Below are positions 32,924 to 44,266 of a stretch of 64,000 bases of DNA, in pieces. The stretch comes from Rhodocyclaceae bacterium (GTDB lineage: Bacteria; Pseudomonadota; Gammaproteobacteria; Burkholderiales; Rhodocyclaceae), in NCBI GenBank assembly GCA_016704145.1, contig JADJAS010000007.1, positions 1,612,001 to 1,676,000 on the forward strand. The letters run 5' to 3'. Position numbers and translations under genes: made by a program. Position 1 is the stretch's first letter. Each line of letters starts with the position of its first letter. The notes under the pieces were generated by a model. That model saw nothing but the letters and a program-made list of their open reading frames with translations, had not been told where the DNA came from and did no database searches.

Positions 32924-34638
32924 AATTCGCCAGCAGCCCGATTCTCAACCCCCGCCTGGCGCCGGGACGCTCGCGCTTCGTGGTGATACTGCTGCTCGGC
33001 GGCTTTCTGCTGCTGATCGGCCGTTCGTTCCATCTTCAGGGCTTCCAGAATGACTACCTGCAGAAGAAGGGGGAGTCGCGCTACGAGCGCGTGATCGAGA
33101 TTTCGGCCACGCGCGGGCGCATCCTCGACCGCCACGGCGACGTGCTGGCGGTATCGACGCCGGTCAAGGCGATCTGGGCGATTCCCGAGGACGCTCGCCT
33201 GAAACCGGCCGAGGCGCGCCAACTGGCCGGCCTGCTGGACATGGACGTGAGGGAGCTCAACCGCAAGCTGGCTTCCGAACGCGACTTCGTCTTCGTCAAG
33301 CGGCAGGTTCCGCCCGATGTCGCCGCGAAGGTGGTGGCGCTGGGGCTACCGGGCATCCACGAGCAGAAGGAGTATCGCCGCTACTATCCCTCGGGCGACG
33401 TCATGGCGCACATGCTCGGGTTCACCGGCGTCGCCGACGAGGGGCAGGAGGGCGTCGAACTGGCGATGAACGGCTTGCTGACGGGCAAGCCCGGTAGCCG
33501 GCGCGTCATCAAGGACCGGCGCGGCCAGATCGTCGAGGATGTCGAGTCGATCCAGGCGCCCCGCGAAGGCAAGGACGTGACGCTGGCGCTGGACGCCAAG
33601 ATTCAGTACCTGGCGCACAGCCTGCTCAAGCAGGCGGTCGGCGAGCACAAGGCGCGCGCGGGCGGCGTCGTGGTGCTCGACGCGCGCACCGGCGAGGTGC
33701 TGGCGCTGGCCAACATGCCGACCTACAACCCGAACAATCGCGTGCGCCTGGCCGGCGCGCAGTTGCGCAATCGCGCGTTCACCGATACGTTCGAGCCCGG
33801 CTCGACCTTCAAGCCCTTCACCGCCGCGCTGGCGCTGGAGAAGGGCAAGTTCCGCTTCGACACGCCGATCCAGACCGCGCCGGGCCGACTGACCATCGGC
33901 GCGGCCACCATCCATGACGCCCATCCGCATGGCGTGCTGACCCTGGCGGAGGTGATCCAGAAATCATCCAACGTCGGCACGGCCATCATGGCGCGCACCC
34001 TGTCGGCGGAGGACATGTGGCAGACGTTCAACAGCCTTGGCTTCGGCACGCCGCTCAAGCTGGGATTCCCCGGCGAGGTCGGCGGACGCCTGCGTCCGGC
34101 CAAGTCGTGGCGGCCGATCGAACAGGCGACCATGTCCTACGGCCACGGCATTTCCGTGACCTTGATCCAGATGGCGCATGCTTACCTGACCTTCGCCCGC
34201 GATGGCGATCTGGTGCCATTGTCGCTGACCCGCGTCGACGCGCCGCCGCTCGCCGGCGCGACCGTGTTTTCCGGCCAGACGGCGCGGGAAATGCGCGTCA
34301 TGCTGGAGATGGCGGTGCAGCCGGGCGGTACCGCGCCGAAAGCGCAGATTCCCGGCTATCGCGTCGCCGGCAAGACCGGCACCGCGCACAAGCTCGAAAA
34401 CGGCGCCTACGCCGACAAGTACGTCTCTTCGTTCATCGGTTTCGCGCCGGCATCCGATCCCCGGCTGGTGGTGGCGGTGATGATCGACGAGCCCTCCGCC
34501 GGCAAGCACTACGGCGGCGATGTCGCCGCGCCGGTGTTTGCCCAGGTGATGGCCGGCGCCCTGCGCACGCTGGGCGTAGCCCATGACCAGCTGCTCAAGC
34601 CGCTGCTGATGGCGAAAGCCGTGAAGGAGGGCGTATGA
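32920..34638 (+). CDS. ftsI: Septal peptidoglycan transpeptidase FtsI (PBP3)
   Basis: Class B penicillin-binding protein of 572 residues. Membrane anchor RFVVILLLGGFLLLIG near the N-terminus; pedestal motif ATRGRILDRHGDVLA; transpeptidase motifs GSTFKP (active serine, about residue 297), SSN in VIQKSSNVGT and KTGT in VAGKTGTAHK. Cross-links septal peptidoglycan together with FtsW. Its stop overlaps the murE start. Confidence 0.97.
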   Translation: MKFASSPILNPRLAPGRSRFVVILLLGGFLLLIGRSFHLQGFQNDYLQKKGESRYERVIEISATRGRILDRHGDVLAVSTPVKAIWAIPEDARLKPAEARQLAGLLDMDVRELNRKLASERDFVFVKRQVPPDVAAKVVALGLPGIHEQKEYRRYYPSGDVMAHMLGFTGVADEGQEGVELAMNGLLTGKPGSRRVIKDRRGQIVEDVESIQAPREGKDVTLALDAKIQYLAHSLLKQAVGEHKARAGGVVVLDARTGEVLALANMPTYNPNNRVRLAGAQLRNRAFTDTFEPGSTFKPFTAALALEKGKFRFDTPIQTAPGRLTIGAATIHDAHPHGVLTLAEVIQKSSNVGTAIMARTLSAEDMWQTFNSLGFGTPLKLGFPGEVGGRLRPAKSWRPIEQATMSYGHGISVTLIQMAHAYLTFARDGDLVPLSLTRVDAPPLAGATVFSGQTAREMRVMLEMAVQPGGTAPKAQIPGYRVAGKTGTAHKLENGAYADKYVSSFIGFAPASDPRLVVAVMIDEPSAGKHYGGDVAAPVFAQVMAGALRTLGVAHDQLLKPLLMAKAVKEGV

Positions 34639-35828
34639 GCGCCATCGATACCGGTGGCATGTTCATGGTCGGCGTCACCGGCACCAACGGCAAGACTTCG
34701 GTGACGCAATGGATCGCCCAGGCCTTCGCCGCGTTGGGGCGCAAGTGCGCGGTGATCGGTACGCTCGGCAACGGTTTTCCCGGCGCGCTGGTGCCTGGTC
34801 CCAACACCACGCCGGGCGCGGCGGCGCTGCGCCAGTTGCTGCCCGATCTGGTGATGCGGGGCGCCACCGCCTGTGCGATGGAAGTGTCTTCCATCGGCCT
34901 GCATCAGAAGCGGGTCGACGATATCGCCTTCGACGTCGCGGTGTTCACCAACTTCACGCGCGACCATCTGGACTACCACGGCACCATGGACAGCTACGCC
35001 GCCGAGAAGCGCAAGCTGTTCGATCTGCCGGGCCTGAAGACGGCGGTGGTCAATCTCGACGATCCCTTCGGCGAGCAGCTCGACGCCGAACTGGCCGGTC
35101 GTCTGCGCGTGATCGGCTACACGCTGGCAACGAAAGTCAGTCGCGGCGAGACGCTGGCCGCGCGCGACCTGACCACCACCGCGACCGGCATCGCCTTCAT
35201 GGTCAATGGCGTGCGCATGGCGGCGCCGGTGATCGGCCGCTTCAATGCTGCCAATCTGCTGGCGGTGACCGGCGGCCTGCTGGCGGCCGGGGTGACGCTG
35301 GAAGACATCGCCACGACGCTGCCGCGGCTCGCGCCGCCGCCCGGACGCATGCAGGCGGTCGGCGGCATCGACGCGCCGCTGGTGGTGGTCGACTATGCGC
35401 ACACGCCCGATGCGCTGGAAAAGGCGCTGGCGACGCTGGCCGAACTGGCGAGGACGCGCGGCGGCAAGCTGGTCTGCGTGTTCGGCTGCGGCGGCGGACG
35501 CAGCCGTGATCCGGGCAAGCGGCCGCTGATGGGCGCCATCGCCGAGCAGCTGGCCGACTCCGTGCTGGTGACCAGCGACAACCCGCGCGACGAGCGTCCG
35601 GAAGCGATCATCGCCGACATCTTGGGCGGCATGCGGACGCGGCCGGCCGTGGAGATCGACCGGGCCCGCGCCATCGCACGGGCCGTGCGCGAGGCCGCGC
35701 CGCGCGATGTCATCCTGCTCGCCGGCAAGGGGCATGAGACTTATCAGGAGATCGCCGGCGCGCGCCAGCCATTCGCCGATCTCGAGCAGGCGAAACTGGC
35801 GCTGGCGGCGCTGGAGCCGCGGCGATGA
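34635..35828 (+). CDS. murE: UDP-MurNAc-tripeptide synthetase MurE, lacking the N-terminal domain
   Basis: Adds meso-diaminopimelate to UDP-MurNAc-L-Ala-D-Glu. Only 397 residues, about 90-100 shorter than usual: the protein begins almost directly at the ATP loop (VGVTGTNGKTS, about residue 12), so the UDP-substrate binding domain is absent. Central and C-terminal domains are complete, with FTRDHLDYHGTM, VDYAHTPDALEKAL and SDNPRDE, the diaminopimelate signature. In this frame a TGA lies at 34584, 48 bases before the start, so no longer form is possible, and ftsI fills the upstream DNA. A 23-bp repeat copy encodes KVSRGETL in a middle-domain loop. Confidence 0.85.
   Translation: MSAIDTGGMFMVGVTGTNGKTSVTQWIAQAFAALGRKCAVIGTLGNGFPGALVPGPNTTPGAAALRQLLPDLVMRGATACAMEVSSIGLHQKRVDDIAFDVAVFTNFTRDHLDYHGTMDSYAAEKRKLFDLPGLKTAVVNLDDPFGEQLDAELAGRLRVIGYTLATKVSRGETLAARDLTTTATGIAFMVNGVRMAAPVIGRFNAANLLAVTGGLLAAGVTLEDIATTLPRLAPPPGRMQAVGGIDAPLVVVDYAHTPDALEKALATLAELARTRGGKLVCVFGCGGGRSRDPGKRPLMGAIAEQLADSVLVTSDNPRDERPEAIIADILGGMRTRPAVEIDRARAIARAVREAAPRDVILLAGKGHETYQEIAGARQPFADLEQAKLALAALEPRR
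35133..35155 (+). repeat. 23-bp dispersed repeat, copy 11 (degenerate, coding)
   Basis: Inside murE, frame KVSRGETL. Differs from consensus at four positions. Confidence 0.7.
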
Positions 35829-37210
35829 TGGACTTGTACGAAGCAGCGCAGGCCACCGGCGGCACCGCCACTGCCGAGGGCCGCACCTTCACCGGCGTGT
35901 CGACGGACTCCCGTTCGATCGGCGCCGGCGAATTGTTCGTCGCCTTGCGCGGCGAACGCTTCGACGGCCACGACTATGTTCGCGACGTGCTGGCGCGTGG
36001 CGCGGCGGCGGCCATGGTGCGGGACGCCTGGGCCGCCGAGCATGGCGCCGGCCTGCCGCTGGTGTGCGCCACCGATACGCGCATCGCGCTCGGCAGGCTC
36101 GCCGCACACTGGCGCCGCCAGTTCGACATCCCGCTGATCGGCGTCACCGGCAGCAACGGCAAGACCACGGTCAAGGAAATGTGCGCCGCGATCATGCGCG
36201 AGCACGAGCGCCGCGACGACCTCGATCCAGCGGAGGCAGTGCTGGCGACCACGGGCAATCTCAACAACGACATCGGCCTGCCGCTGATGCTGCTGCGCCT
36301 CGCCGCCGGCCATCGCGCCGCGGTGATCGAGATGGGCATGAACCATCCGGGCGAGATCGACTACCTGACCCGCATCGCGCGGCCGACGGTGGCACTGGTG
36401 AACAACGCCCAGCGTGCCCATCTCGCGGGGCTCGGCACGCTGATCGACGTGGCGCGCGCCAAGGGCGAGATCTTCGCCGGTCTGGCCGAGGACGGCGTCG
36501 CCATCATCAACGCCGACGATCCGCATGCCGGGCTGTGGCGCCAACTGGCGGGCGGCCGGCCCGTCATGACTTTCGGGTTCGATGTCGATGCCGATGTCCG
36601 GGCATTGGTGCGGCCGCGCGGCTTTGCCAGTGTCGTCACGCTGATGGCGGCACAAGGCATGGTCGAGTTCGAACTGCCCCTGCCCGGCCGCCACAACGCG
36701 GGCAACGCCGCCGCCGCCGCCGCCGCTTGTCTGGCGGCGGGCGTCAGCCTCGGCACCGTCGCCGAGGCGCTGTCGCGCTACCAGGGCGTCAAGGGTCGGC
36801 TGCAACGGCGCCAAGGGCGCAATGGCGCTCTTGTCATCGACGATACCTACAACGCCAATCCCGATTCCATGCGCGCCGCCATCGATGTCCTGGCGGGCGT
36901 TCCCGGCCGCCGCATCCTGGTCATGGGCGACATGGGCGAGACCGGCGAGGCCGCCGGACAGCTGCACGACGAAATCGGCGGCTACGCCAAGAGCGCCGGG
37001 ATCGACCGACTGCTGGCACTCGGCGATCTGTCCGCCACGGCGGCGCGCAACTTCGGCGCCGGCGCGGAACATTTCAGGAAGGTCGAAGACCTGAACAAGG
37101 TGCTCGCGGGCGAGCTGGGCGCCGATGCGGCAGTGCTGGTCAAGGGCTCGCGCTTCATGCGCATGGAACGGGTGGTGGACGCCATCGTGGAGAACAGTCG
37201 TGCTGCTTGA
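35825..37210 (+). CDS. murF: UDP-MurNAc-tripeptide D-Ala-D-Ala ligase
   Basis: A 461-residue Mur ligase with all three domains: an N-terminal substrate domain ([20 protein letters not shown]), the ATP-binding centre ([30 protein letters not shown]) and a C-terminal domain ([17 protein letters not shown]). It completes the cytoplasmic peptidoglycan precursor. It contrasts with murE just upstream, whose N-terminal domain is missing. Both ends overlap neighbours. Confidence 0.96.
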   Translation: MMDLYEAAQATGGTATAEGRTFTGVSTDSRSIGAGELFVALRGERFDGHDYVRDVLARGAAAAMVRDAWAAEHGAGLPLVCATDTRIALGRLAAHWRRQFDIPLIGVTGSNGKTTVKEMCAAIMREHERRDDLDPAEAVLATTGNLNNDIGLPLMLLRLAAGHRAAVIEMGMNHPGEIDYLTRIARPTVALVNNAQRAHLAGLGTLIDVARAKGEIFAGLAEDGVAIINADDPHAGLWRQLAGGRPVMTFGFDVDADVRALVRPRGFASVVTLMAAQGMVEFELPLPGRHNAGNAAAAAAACLAAGVSLGTVAEALSRYQGVKGRLQRRQGRNGALVIDDTYNANPDSMRAAIDVLAGVPGRRILVMGDMGETGEAAGQLHDEIGGYAKSAGIDRLLALGDLSATAARNFGAGAEHFRKVEDLNKVLAGELGADAAVLVKGSRFMRMERVVDAIVENSRAA

Positions 37211-38369
37211 GCTTTTCCAATGGCTGGCGAAGGACGTCCGCGCCTTCAACGTCTTCAACTACATCACGCTGCGCGCGGTGCTGGCGACTATGACCGCGCT
37301 GTCGATCTCCTTCGTGCTCGGTCCCGGCCTGATCCGCTGGCTGACCGCCAAGAAGATCGGCCAGCCGGTGCGCGATGACGGCCCCCAGACGCATCTCGTC
37401 AAGTCGGGCACGCCGACCATGGGCGGCGCGCTGATCCTGATCTCGCTGGGCATTTCGACGCTGCTGTGGGCGGACCTGACCAACCGCTTCATCTGGATCG
37501 TGCTGATCGTCACGCTCGGCTTCGGCGCCATCGGCTGGGTGGACGACTGGCGCAAGGTGGTCTATCGCAATCCGAAAGGGCTTTCGTCGGGCACCAAGTA
37601 CTTCTGGCAGTCGGTGATCGGCATCGTCGCCGCCATCTACATCGCCTTCTCGATTTCCGCGCCGGACAACGAGAAAGTGGCGCAACTGTTCTTCCAATGG
37701 GTGGGCAGCGGCTTTACGCTCGAGCTGCCATCGAAGGCGAACCTAATCGTGCCCTTCTTCAAGGAGGTGTCGTACCCGGTCGGCATCTTCGGCTTCATCG
37801 TGCTTTCCTACTTCGTCATCGTCGGCAGCAGCAACGCGGTGAACCTGACCGACGGCCTCGACGGGCTGGCCATCATGCCGACGGTGATGATCGGCGCGGC
37901 GCTCGGGCTATTCGCCTACGCCACCGGCAATGCCGTGTTCGCCAGATACCTGCTGATTCCGCACATCCCGGGGGCGGGCGAGCTGATGGTCTTCTGCGGC
38001 GCCCTGGCCGGTGCGGGCCTCGGTTTTCTCTGGTTCAACGCCTATCCGGCCGAAGTGTTCATGGGCGACGTCGGCGCGCTGGCGCTGGGCGCCGCCCTGG
38101 GCGCCATCGCCATCATCGCCCGCCAGGAGATCGTGCTGTTCATCATGGGCGGCGTGTTCGTCGCCGAGACGCTGTCGGTCATGGTCCAGGTCGGCTGGTT
38201 CAAGTACACCAAGGCGCGTTACGGCGAGGGGCGGCGCATCTTCCTGATGGCGCCGCTGCATCATCACTTCGAGAAGAGCGGCTGGAAGGAGACGCAAGTG
38301 GTGGTGCGCTTTTGGATCATCACCATCCTGCTGGTGCTGTTCGGCTTGTCCACCTTGAAGATACGATGA
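37200..38369 (+). CDS. mraY: Phospho-N-acetylmuramoyl-pentapeptide transferase
   Basis: A 389-residue inner-membrane enzyme with ten helices that makes lipid I from undecaprenyl phosphate. Family motifs: [49 protein letters not shown] and [13 protein letters not shown]. The GTG at 37200, inside the murF end, gives the standard N-terminus (MLLELFQWL). Confidence 0.97.
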   Translation: MLLELFQWLAKDVRAFNVFNYITLRAVLATMTALSISFVLGPGLIRWLTAKKIGQPVRDDGPQTHLVKSGTPTMGGALILISLGISTLLWADLTNRFIWIVLIVTLGFGAIGWVDDWRKVVYRNPKGLSSGTKYFWQSVIGIVAAIYIAFSISAPDNEKVAQLFFQWVGSGFTLELPSKANLIVPFFKEVSYPVGIFGFIVLSYFVIVGSSNAVNLTDGLDGLAIMPTVMIGAALGLFAYATGNAVFARYLLIPHIPGAGELMVFCGALAGAGLGFLWFNAYPAEVFMGDVGALALGAALGAIAIIARQEIVLFIMGGVFVAETLSVMVQVGWFKYTKARYGEGRRIFLMAPLHHHFEKSGWKETQVVVRFWIITILLVLFGLSTLKIR

Positions 38370-39748
38370 AGCTCGCCGGCAAACTCGTCCTCATCCTCGG
38401 TCTCGGCGAATCGGGCCTGGCCTGCGCGCTCTGGTGCGAGCGCAATGGTGCGCGGCTGCGCGTCGCCGACACCCGCACCGAGCCGCCCTACCTGGGTGAG
38501 TTGCGGCGGCGTGTCGCCACGGCTGACTTTCGGTGCGGTGAGTTCGATAAAGTGCTGCTCGACGGCATCGATCTTCTCGTACTCTCGCCCGGCTTGTCGG
38601 CCGGCATGATGATCGTCATTCATGCCCGCGCCGCCGGCATTCCGGTGGTCGGCGAAATCGAATTGTTCGCCTGGGCACTCGATGATCTGGGTGTGCGCGG
38701 GCAAACGCAGGTGATCGCCATCACCGGCACCAACGGCAAGACGACCACCACGGCGCTGACGGGCCATCTCTGCCGCGCCGCCGGCCGGCGCACCGGTGTC
38801 GCCGGCAACATCTCGCCCGCCGCGCTGACGGCGCTGATGGCCTGCCAGGATGAAGGCAAGCTGCCCGAAGTCTGGGTACTCGAATTGTCGAGTTTCCAGC
38901 TGGAAACGCTGGAGACCTTGAACGCCAACGCGGCGACGGTGCTCAACATCAGCGACGACCATCTCGACCGCTATATCGACCTCGACGACTACGCCGCCGC
39001 CAAGGCGCGCATCTTTCACGGCGACGGCGTGCAGGTGCTCAACCGCGACGATGCGCACGTCAAGCCAATGGCGATCGCCGGCCGGCGCATCATCAGTTTC
39101 GGCCTCGACGCGCCGGGCGATACCGATGACTTCGGGCTGCGCGAGAACAGGGGTGAACCGTGGCTGGTTCAGGGTGACCGCTTCCTGCTGTCAGTCTCTC
39201 AACTACCGATCGCGGGACTTCACAATGCCGCCAATGCGATGGCGGCGCTGGCGCTGTGCGCCGCCGTCGGTTTTGATTCTGTATCGCTGCTGCCGGCGCT
39301 GCGCCAATTTCGCGGTTTGCCGCATCGCGTCGAGCGGGTTGCCGAAATCGACGGCGTTGCCTGGTACGACGATTCCAAGGGTACCAACGTCGGCGCGACG
39401 GTGGCCGCGCTGACCGGCATGGGCCGCAAGGTGGTGCTGATCCTCGGCGGCGATGGCAAGGGGCAGGATTTCTCACCGTTGAAGGCCGCCGTTGCCGCGC
39501 ATGCCCGCGCCGTGATCCTGATCGGCCGCGACGGGCCGCTGATCGGCGCGGCGATCGCCGGCTGCGGCGTGTCGGTCGAATCGGCGGCCGATCTACCCGA
39601 GGCGGTGCGAAAGTCAGCCGTGGCGGCGCGCCGGGGCGATACGGTGCTGCTGTCACCGGCCTGCGCCAGCTTCGACATGTTCCGCAATTACGAGCATCGC
39701 GCCCAGGTGTTCGTTGACGCGGTGCTGCGCATGGCGGAGCGCGCATGA
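38366..39748 (+). CDS. murD: UDP-MurNAc-L-alanine:D-glutamate ligase
   Basis: A 460-residue Mur ligase. It has the N-terminal Rossmann-like domain ([20 protein letters not shown]), ATP loop ([16 protein letters not shown]), [21 protein letters not shown] and C-terminal [18 protein letters not shown]. Two 23-bp repeat copies are in frame: one on the opposite strand encodes RVATADFR in an N-terminal-domain loop, and one on the same strand encodes [11 protein letters not shown] just before LLSPAC. The enzyme is otherwise complete, so these segments must be tolerated. Confidence 0.96.
   Translation: MKLAGKLVLILGLGESGLACALWCERNGARLRVADTRTEPPYLGELRRRVATADFRCGEFDKVLLDGIDLLVLSPGLSAGMMIVIHARAAGIPVVGEIELFAWALDDLGVRGQTQVIAITGTNGKTTTTALTGHLCRAAGRRTGVAGNISPAALTALMACQDEGKLPEVWVLELSSFQLETLETLNANAATVLNISDDHLDRYIDLDDYAAAKARIFHGDGVQVLNRDDAHVKPMAIAGRRIISFGLDAPGDTDDFGLRENRGEPWLVQGDRFLLSVSQLPIAGLHNAANAMAALALCAAVGFDSVSLLPALRQFRGLPHRVERVAEIDGVAWYDDSKGTNVGATVAALTGMGRKVVLILGGDGKGQDFSPLKAAVAAHARAVILIGRDGPLIGAAIAGCGVSVESAADLPEAVRKSAVAARRGDTVLLSPACASFDMFRNYEHRAQVFVDAVLRMAERA
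38508..38530 (-). repeat. 23-bp dispersed repeat, copy 12 (coding)
   Basis: Inside murD, opposite strand. Perfect match to the GTG-centre, GCGACACGCC form also found at 9003 and 62708. Confidence 0.9.
39610..39632 (+). repeat. 23-bp dispersed repeat, copy 13 (coding)
   Basis: Inside murD near its end, read KSAVAARRG, a different frame from the KVSRGDTP copies. Identical to the intergenic copy at 18790. Confidence 0.9.
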
Positions 39749-40917
39749 ACACGGCCGTATTCACTTCGCGCCGCGGCGCCGCCGCCTCGCCAGCCGAACT
39801 CGATCCGCTCCTGCTCTGGCCGGCCCTGTTGCTGCTGCTGCTCGGTCTGGTGATGGTCTATTCCGCCTCGATCGCCATGGCGGAAGGCAGCAAGTTCACC
39901 GGCCATCAGGCCTCCTATTTTCTGGTCAGGCACGCGATATTTCTGGCCATCGGACTGGTGATCGGCCTGGTCGCCTTTCAGGTGCCGCTGCGCTTCTGGC
40001 AGGACTTGGCGCCTTGGCTGTTTCTCGCCGGCGTGGCCTTGCTGGTCATCGTGCTGATTCCGTACCTCGGCCGCGAGGTCAATGGCGCGCGGCGATGGCT
40101 GCCGCTGGGGCCGATCAACATGCAGCCCTCCGAATTCATGAAGCTGTTCGCGGTGCTCTACGCCGCCGACTACACCACGCGCAAGCTCGACGCCATGGGC
40201 AGCTTCCGCCGCGGCTTCCTGCCGATGGCCGGCGTGATCCTGGCGGTCGGTTTTCTGCTGCTGCGCGAGCCGGACTTCGGCGCCTTTGCGGTCATTGCCG
40301 CCATTACCTTCGGCATCCTGTTCCTGGGCGGCATCAACATCCGGCTGTTCGCGTTGCTGGCGGTGATCGCGGTGATCGGCTTCGCCGTGCTGATCTGGAT
40401 CGAACCCTATCGCCTCCAGCGCATCGTCGGCTTCATGGATCCATGGCAGGACGCCCTCGGCAAGGGCTACCAGCTCTCGCATGCGCTGATCGCCTTCGGC
40501 CGCGGCGAATGGTTCGGCGTCGGGCTGGGCGCCAGCGTCGAGAAGCTGTTCTATCTGCCCGAGGCGCATACCGACTTTCTGCTCGCGGTGATCGCCGAGG
40601 AACTCGGCTTCGTCGGCGTGCTCGCCGTTGTGGTGCTCTTCGGCCTGCTGGTGCAGCGTGCCTTCGCCGTCGGCCGGCAGGCCTTGCTGATCGATCGCGT
40701 GTTCAGCGGCCTGGCCGCGCAGGGCATCGGTATCTGGCTGGGCGTGCAGGCCTTCATCAACATGGGTGTGAACATGGGCCTGCTGCCGACCAAGGGCCTG
40801 ACGCTGCCGCTGATGAGCTTCGGCGGTTCCGGCATCGTCGCCAACTGCGTTGCGCTCGCCATCCTCATGCGCGTCGATTACGAGAATCGCCGTCTCATGC
40901 GGGGGCAATCCGCATGA
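39745..40917 (+). CDS. ftsW: Septal peptidoglycan glycosyltransferase FtsW
   Basis: A 390-residue SEDS-family membrane protein with about ten helices. Motifs: [15 protein letters not shown] with QPSEFMKL (the catalytic-loop region), [38 protein letters not shown] and the last-loop [19 protein letters not shown]. Polymerises lipid II at the septum with FtsI. Overlaps murD and murG by 4 bases each. Confidence 0.97.
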   Translation: MNTAVFTSRRGAAASPAELDPLLLWPALLLLLLGLVMVYSASIAMAEGSKFTGHQASYFLVRHAIFLAIGLVIGLVAFQVPLRFWQDLAPWLFLAGVALLVIVLIPYLGREVNGARRWLPLGPINMQPSEFMKLFAVLYAADYTTRKLDAMGSFRRGFLPMAGVILAVGFLLLREPDFGAFAVIAAITFGILFLGGINIRLFALLAVIAVIGFAVLIWIEPYRLQRIVGFMDPWQDALGKGYQLSHALIAFGRGEWFGVGLGASVEKLFYLPEAHTDFLLAVIAEELGFVGVLAVVVLFGLLVQRAFAVGRQALLIDRVFSGLAAQGIGIWLGVQAFINMGVNMGLLPTKGLTLPLMSFGGSGIVANCVALAILMRVDYENRRLMRGQSA

Positions 40918-41984
40918 GGCAAACCATCGTGATCATGGCCGGGGGCACGGGCGGGCACATCATGCCGGGGCTGGCCGTGGCCGACCGTCTCAAGGCGCTG
41001 GGCTGGCAGGTGGTCTGGATGGGCAATCGCGATGGCATGGAAGCCAAGCTGGTGCCTCATCGCGGCAATGGCGGCGACTACGAAATGGCCTGGGTGCGTT
41101 TCGGTGCGCTGCGTGGTAAGGGCATCGCCCGCAAGCTGTTGTTGCCGTTCAACCTGCTGCGGGCCTTCGCGCAGGCGCGGCGCGAACTCAAGCGCCTCCT
41201 GCCCGACGTGGCGCTCGGCATGGGCGGCTTCGTCAGCTTTCCCGGTGGCATGATGGCGGTGTTGTCCGGCATTCCCCTGGTGGTACATGAGCAAAACTCG
41301 GTGGCCGGGCTGGCCAATCGCGTACTGGCCGGCGTCGCCGACCGCGTCATGACCGGTTTTCCCAGTGCCATGAAGAAAGGCGAATGGGTGGGCAACCCGG
41401 TGCGGCCGGAGATTGTCGCGCTGGCGCCGCCAGCGGCTCGCTACGGTGTCCGGCAGGGCCCGTTGCATGTCCTGGTGGTGGGCGGCAGTCTGGGTGCGGC
41501 GGCGCTCAACGAGGCGCTGCCCCGCGCCCTGGCGTTGCTGCCGGAAGGCGAGCGTCCCGAAGTGGTGCACCAGTCGGGTGCGCAACACATGGAATCGTTG
41601 AGGCAGGCTTATGAACTGGCTGGCGTGCGTGCCCATGTGGTGGCGTTCGTCAAGGACATGGCCGGCGCCTACGAGTGGGCCGATCTGGTGATCTGCCGTG
41701 CCGGGGCGTTGACCGTGGCCGAACTGGCCGCCGCCGGAGTCGCCAGCATCCTGGTGCCCTATCCGCACGCGGTGGATGACCACCAGACCGGCAACGCGCG
41801 TTTCCTGGCATCGGCGGGAGCGGCCATCCTGTTGCCGCAGGATCAGCTGACGCCCGAGCGGCTGGGCGAGATCGGTCGCCTGCCGCGTCAGCAACTATTG
41901 CAGATGGCCGAGAAGGCTCGTGAACTGGCCAGGCCGGATGCTACCGCCGCGGTCGCGCAGGCCTGCATCGACATCGCCAAGTGA
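40914..41984 (+). CDS. murG: UDP-GlcNAc:lipid I N-acetylglucosaminyltransferase
   Basis: A 356-residue peripheral glycosyltransferase (GT28) that makes lipid II. Motifs: [43 protein letters not shown] and the UDP-sugar site [18 protein letters not shown] with [15 protein letters not shown] inside the ftsW stop. Confidence 0.97.
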   Translation: MRQTIVIMAGGTGGHIMPGLAVADRLKALGWQVVWMGNRDGMEAKLVPHRGNGGDYEMAWVRFGALRGKGIARKLLLPFNLLRAFAQARRELKRLLPDVALGMGGFVSFPGGMMAVLSGIPLVVHEQNSVAGLANRVLAGVADRVMTGFPSAMKKGEWVGNPVRPEIVALAPPAARYGVRQGPLHVLVVGGSLGAAALNEALPRALALLPEGERPEVVHQSGAQHMESLRQAYELAGVRAHVVAFVKDMAGAYEWADLVICRAGALTVAELAAAGVASILVPYPHAVDDHQTGNARFLASAGAAILLPQDQLTPERLGEIGRLPRQQLLQMAEKARELARPDATAAVAQACIDIAK

Positions 41985-41991
41985 GGCCAAG

Positions 41992-43383
41992 ATGAAACAC
42001 AAGATCAAGCGCGTCCATTTCGTCGGCATCGGCGGGGCCGGCATGAGCGGTATCGCGGAGGTGCTGGCCAATCGCGGGTTCGAGGTCGGCGGCTCCGATC
42101 TGGCGGCGAGCGCGACCACGCGGCGACTCGCCGGCATGGGCATCCGCGTGTCGATCGGCCATGCCGCCGAGCATGTCGCGGATGCCGACGCGGTCGTCGT
42201 GTCCACGGCGGTGAGCGACGACAACCCGGAGGTGATCGCCGCGCGCGAGCGGCGCGTGCCGATCGTGCCGCGCGCCCAGATGCTGGCCGAACTGATGCGC
42301 TTCCAGCAGGGGATCGCCATTGCCGGTACGCACGGCAAGACGACCACGACGAGTCTGGTCGCCAGCTGTCTGGCCGAGGGCGGACTCGATCCGACCTTCG
42401 TCATCGGCGGTCGCCTCAATTCGGCCGGCGCCAATGCCCGCCTGGGTCAGGGCGAGTTCCTGGTCGCCGAAGCCGACGAGTCCGATGCGTCTTTCCTGTT
42501 CCTGTCGCCGGTGGTGTCGGTGGTGACCAACATCGACGCCGACCACATGGAGACTTATGGGCATGATTTCGGCAGGCTCAAGCAAGCCTTCGTCGACTTC
42601 CTGAATCGCTTGCCGTTCTACGGTGTCGCGGTGCTTTGCCTCGATGATCCGCATGTTCGCGAGATATTGCCGCGCGTGACCAAGCAGGTGGTGACCTACG
42701 GGCTCGACAAGGAGGCCAATATCCGTGCCGAGCATGTCGTGGCGGACGCCGGGTGCATGCGCTTCACCTGCGTCCGGACGAATGGCAAGACCACCCGCTT
42801 CGATGTAACGCTCAACCTGCCGGGCATGCACAACGTGCTCAACGCTCTGGCGGCCATCGCGGTGGCGACGGAAGTCAGTGTTGGCGACACGGCGATCGTC
42901 AAGGCGCTGGCCGAGTTCAAGGGCGTCGGCCGGCGCTTCCAGCGCCATGGCGAAATCGAGAGTGCGGCGGGCGGCCACTTCACCCTGATCGACGACTACG
43001 GCCACCATCCGGTCGAGATGGCGGCGACGCTGGCGGCGGCGCGCGGCGCCTTCCCGGGCCGGCGCATCGTGCTGGCCTTCCAACCTCACCGCTACACGCG
43101 CACGCGCGATTGCTTCGAGGACTTCGTCAAGGTGCTGTCGGGCGTCGATGCCCTCTTGCTCGCCGAGGTGTATCCGGCCGGCGAGGCGCCCATCGTCGCC
43201 GCTGACGGCCGCACGCTGGCGCGCGCCATCCGGGTCGCCGGCAAGGTCGAGCCGGTGTTCGTCGAGGACATCACCGCCATGCCGGCCGCGATCCTCGAAA
43301 CGGCGCGGGATGGCGACGTGGTCATCACCATGGGCGCCGGTTCCATCGGCGGCGTGCCGCCACGGCTGACTTTCCATGCTTGA
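41992..43383 (+). CDS. murC: UDP-MurNAc:L-alanine ligase
   Basis: A 463-residue Mur ligase. Motifs: [68 protein letters not shown] and [11 protein letters not shown]. The first committed amino-acid addition of the pathway. Its last codons ([11 protein letters not shown]) are largely encoded by an opposite-strand copy of the 23-bp repeat, and a degenerate copy encodes EVSVGDTA in the middle. The murB ATG lies inside its final codons. Confidence 0.97.
   Translation: MKHKIKRVHFVGIGGAGMSGIAEVLANRGFEVGGSDLAASATTRRLAGMGIRVSIGHAAEHVADADAVVVSTAVSDDNPEVIAARERRVPIVPRAQMLAELMRFQQGIAIAGTHGKTTTTSLVASCLAEGGLDPTFVIGGRLNSAGANARLGQGEFLVAEADESDASFLFLSPVVSVVTNIDADHMETYGHDFGRLKQAFVDFLNRLPFYGVAVLCLDDPHVREILPRVTKQVVTYGLDKEANIRAEHVVADAGCMRFTCVRTNGKTTRFDVTLNLPGMHNVLNALAAIAVATEVSVGDTAIVKALAEFKGVGRRFQRHGEIESAAGGHFTLIDDYGHHPVEMAATLAAARGAFPGRRIVLAFQPHRYTRTRDCFEDFVKVLSGVDALLLAEVYPAGEAPIVAADGRTLARAIRVAGKVEPVFVEDITAMPAAILETARDGDVVITMGAGSIGGVPPRLTFHA
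42871..42893 (+). repeat. 23-bp dispersed repeat, copy 14 (degenerate, coding)
   Basis: About 18 of 23 positions agree. In murC, KVSRGDTP frame, read EVSVGDTA. May be partly chance. Confidence 0.45.
43351..43373 (-). repeat. 23-bp dispersed repeat, copy 15 (coding)
   Basis: Forms the 3' end of murC, opposite strand. Centre GTG, right arm GCGGCACGCC. It stops 2 bases before the murB start codon. Confidence 0.9.
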
Positions 43384-44266
43384 TCTGCGCGGACGGCTGG
43401 TGGAAAACGAACCCATGGCCGGTCACGTGTCGTGGCGGGCCGGCGGGTCGGCGGCCCGCGCCTACTTCCCGGCGGATCTCGCCGATCTCGCGGAATTCCT
43501 CCGTCGCCTGCGTCCCGACGAACCATTGCTCTGCGTCGGGCTGGGCAGCAACCTGCTGGTGCGCGATGGCGGTTTCGACGGCACTCTCGTTTTCAGCCAC
43601 GGCGCGCTGAACGCGCTGCGACGGGAGCCGGACGGCACGCTGTATGTCGAGGCCGGCGTCGCCAGCCCCAAGGTAGCCCGTTTCGCAGCCAGCCTCGATC
43701 TGGTGGGCGCCGAGTTCCTGGCCGGCATTCCCGGCACTTTCGGCGGTGCGTTGGCGATGAACGCGGGTTGCCACGGCGGCGAAACCTGGCCGCTGGTTGA
43801 CCGCGTGCTGATGCTGAACCGCCGTGGCCAACCGATCGAACGGCGTCCGGACGAATTCGCGATCGGCTACCGCCATGTCGGGCTCAGGCGCATGACCGAC
43901 GAGATTTTCGCGGCGGCTTGGCTGCGCCTGGCGGAAGGTGATGGCGGCGCGGCGCGCGCGCGCATCGCCGAACTGCTGGACAAGCGCCTGGCCAGTCAGC
44001 CGCTCGACCTGCCCAACGCCGGCTCGGTGTTCCGCAACCCGCCCGGCGATCACGCGGCGCGACTGATCGAGGTGGCCGGTCTGAAGGGCCTGGCCGCGGG
44101 CGCCGCGCGGGTGTCCGAAAAGCACGCGAATTTCATCGTTAATCCCGGGGGCGCGGCGAGCGCCGGTGAGATAGAAAGCTTGATCGGCCGGGTTCAGGCC
44201 GAGGTGCGTCAGCGGTTCGGTGTCGAACTGCTGCGCGAAGTGCGGATTGTGGGAGAGCAGGCTTGA
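43376..44266 (+). CDS. murB: UDP-N-acetylenolpyruvoylglucosamine reductase
   Basis: A 296-residue FAD enzyme (type I MurB). Motifs: [60 protein letters not shown] and [16 protein letters not shown] with the late [10 protein letters not shown]. Reduces enolpyruvyl-UDP-GlcNAc to UDP-MurNAc. The start overlaps the murC end. Confidence 0.96.
   Translation: MLDLRGRLVENEPMAGHVSWRAGGSAARAYFPADLADLAEFLRRLRPDEPLLCVGLGSNLLVRDGGFDGTLVFSHGALNALRREPDGTLYVEAGVASPKVARFAASLDLVGAEFLAGIPGTFGGALAMNAGCHGGETWPLVDRVLMLNRRGQPIERRPDEFAIGYRHVGLRRMTDEIFAAAWLRLAEGDGGAARARIAELLDKRLASQPLDLPNAGSVFRNPPGDHAARLIEVAGLKGLAAGAARVSEKHANFIVNPGGAASAGEIESLIGRVQAEVRQRFGVELLREVRIVGEQA

Noticed and set aside
43990..44013. Near-match to the repeat inside murB (AGTCAGCCGCTCGACC)
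   Set aside because: Encodes [13 protein letters not shown], a conserved MurB motif, and fails to align beyond 9 bases without a gap.
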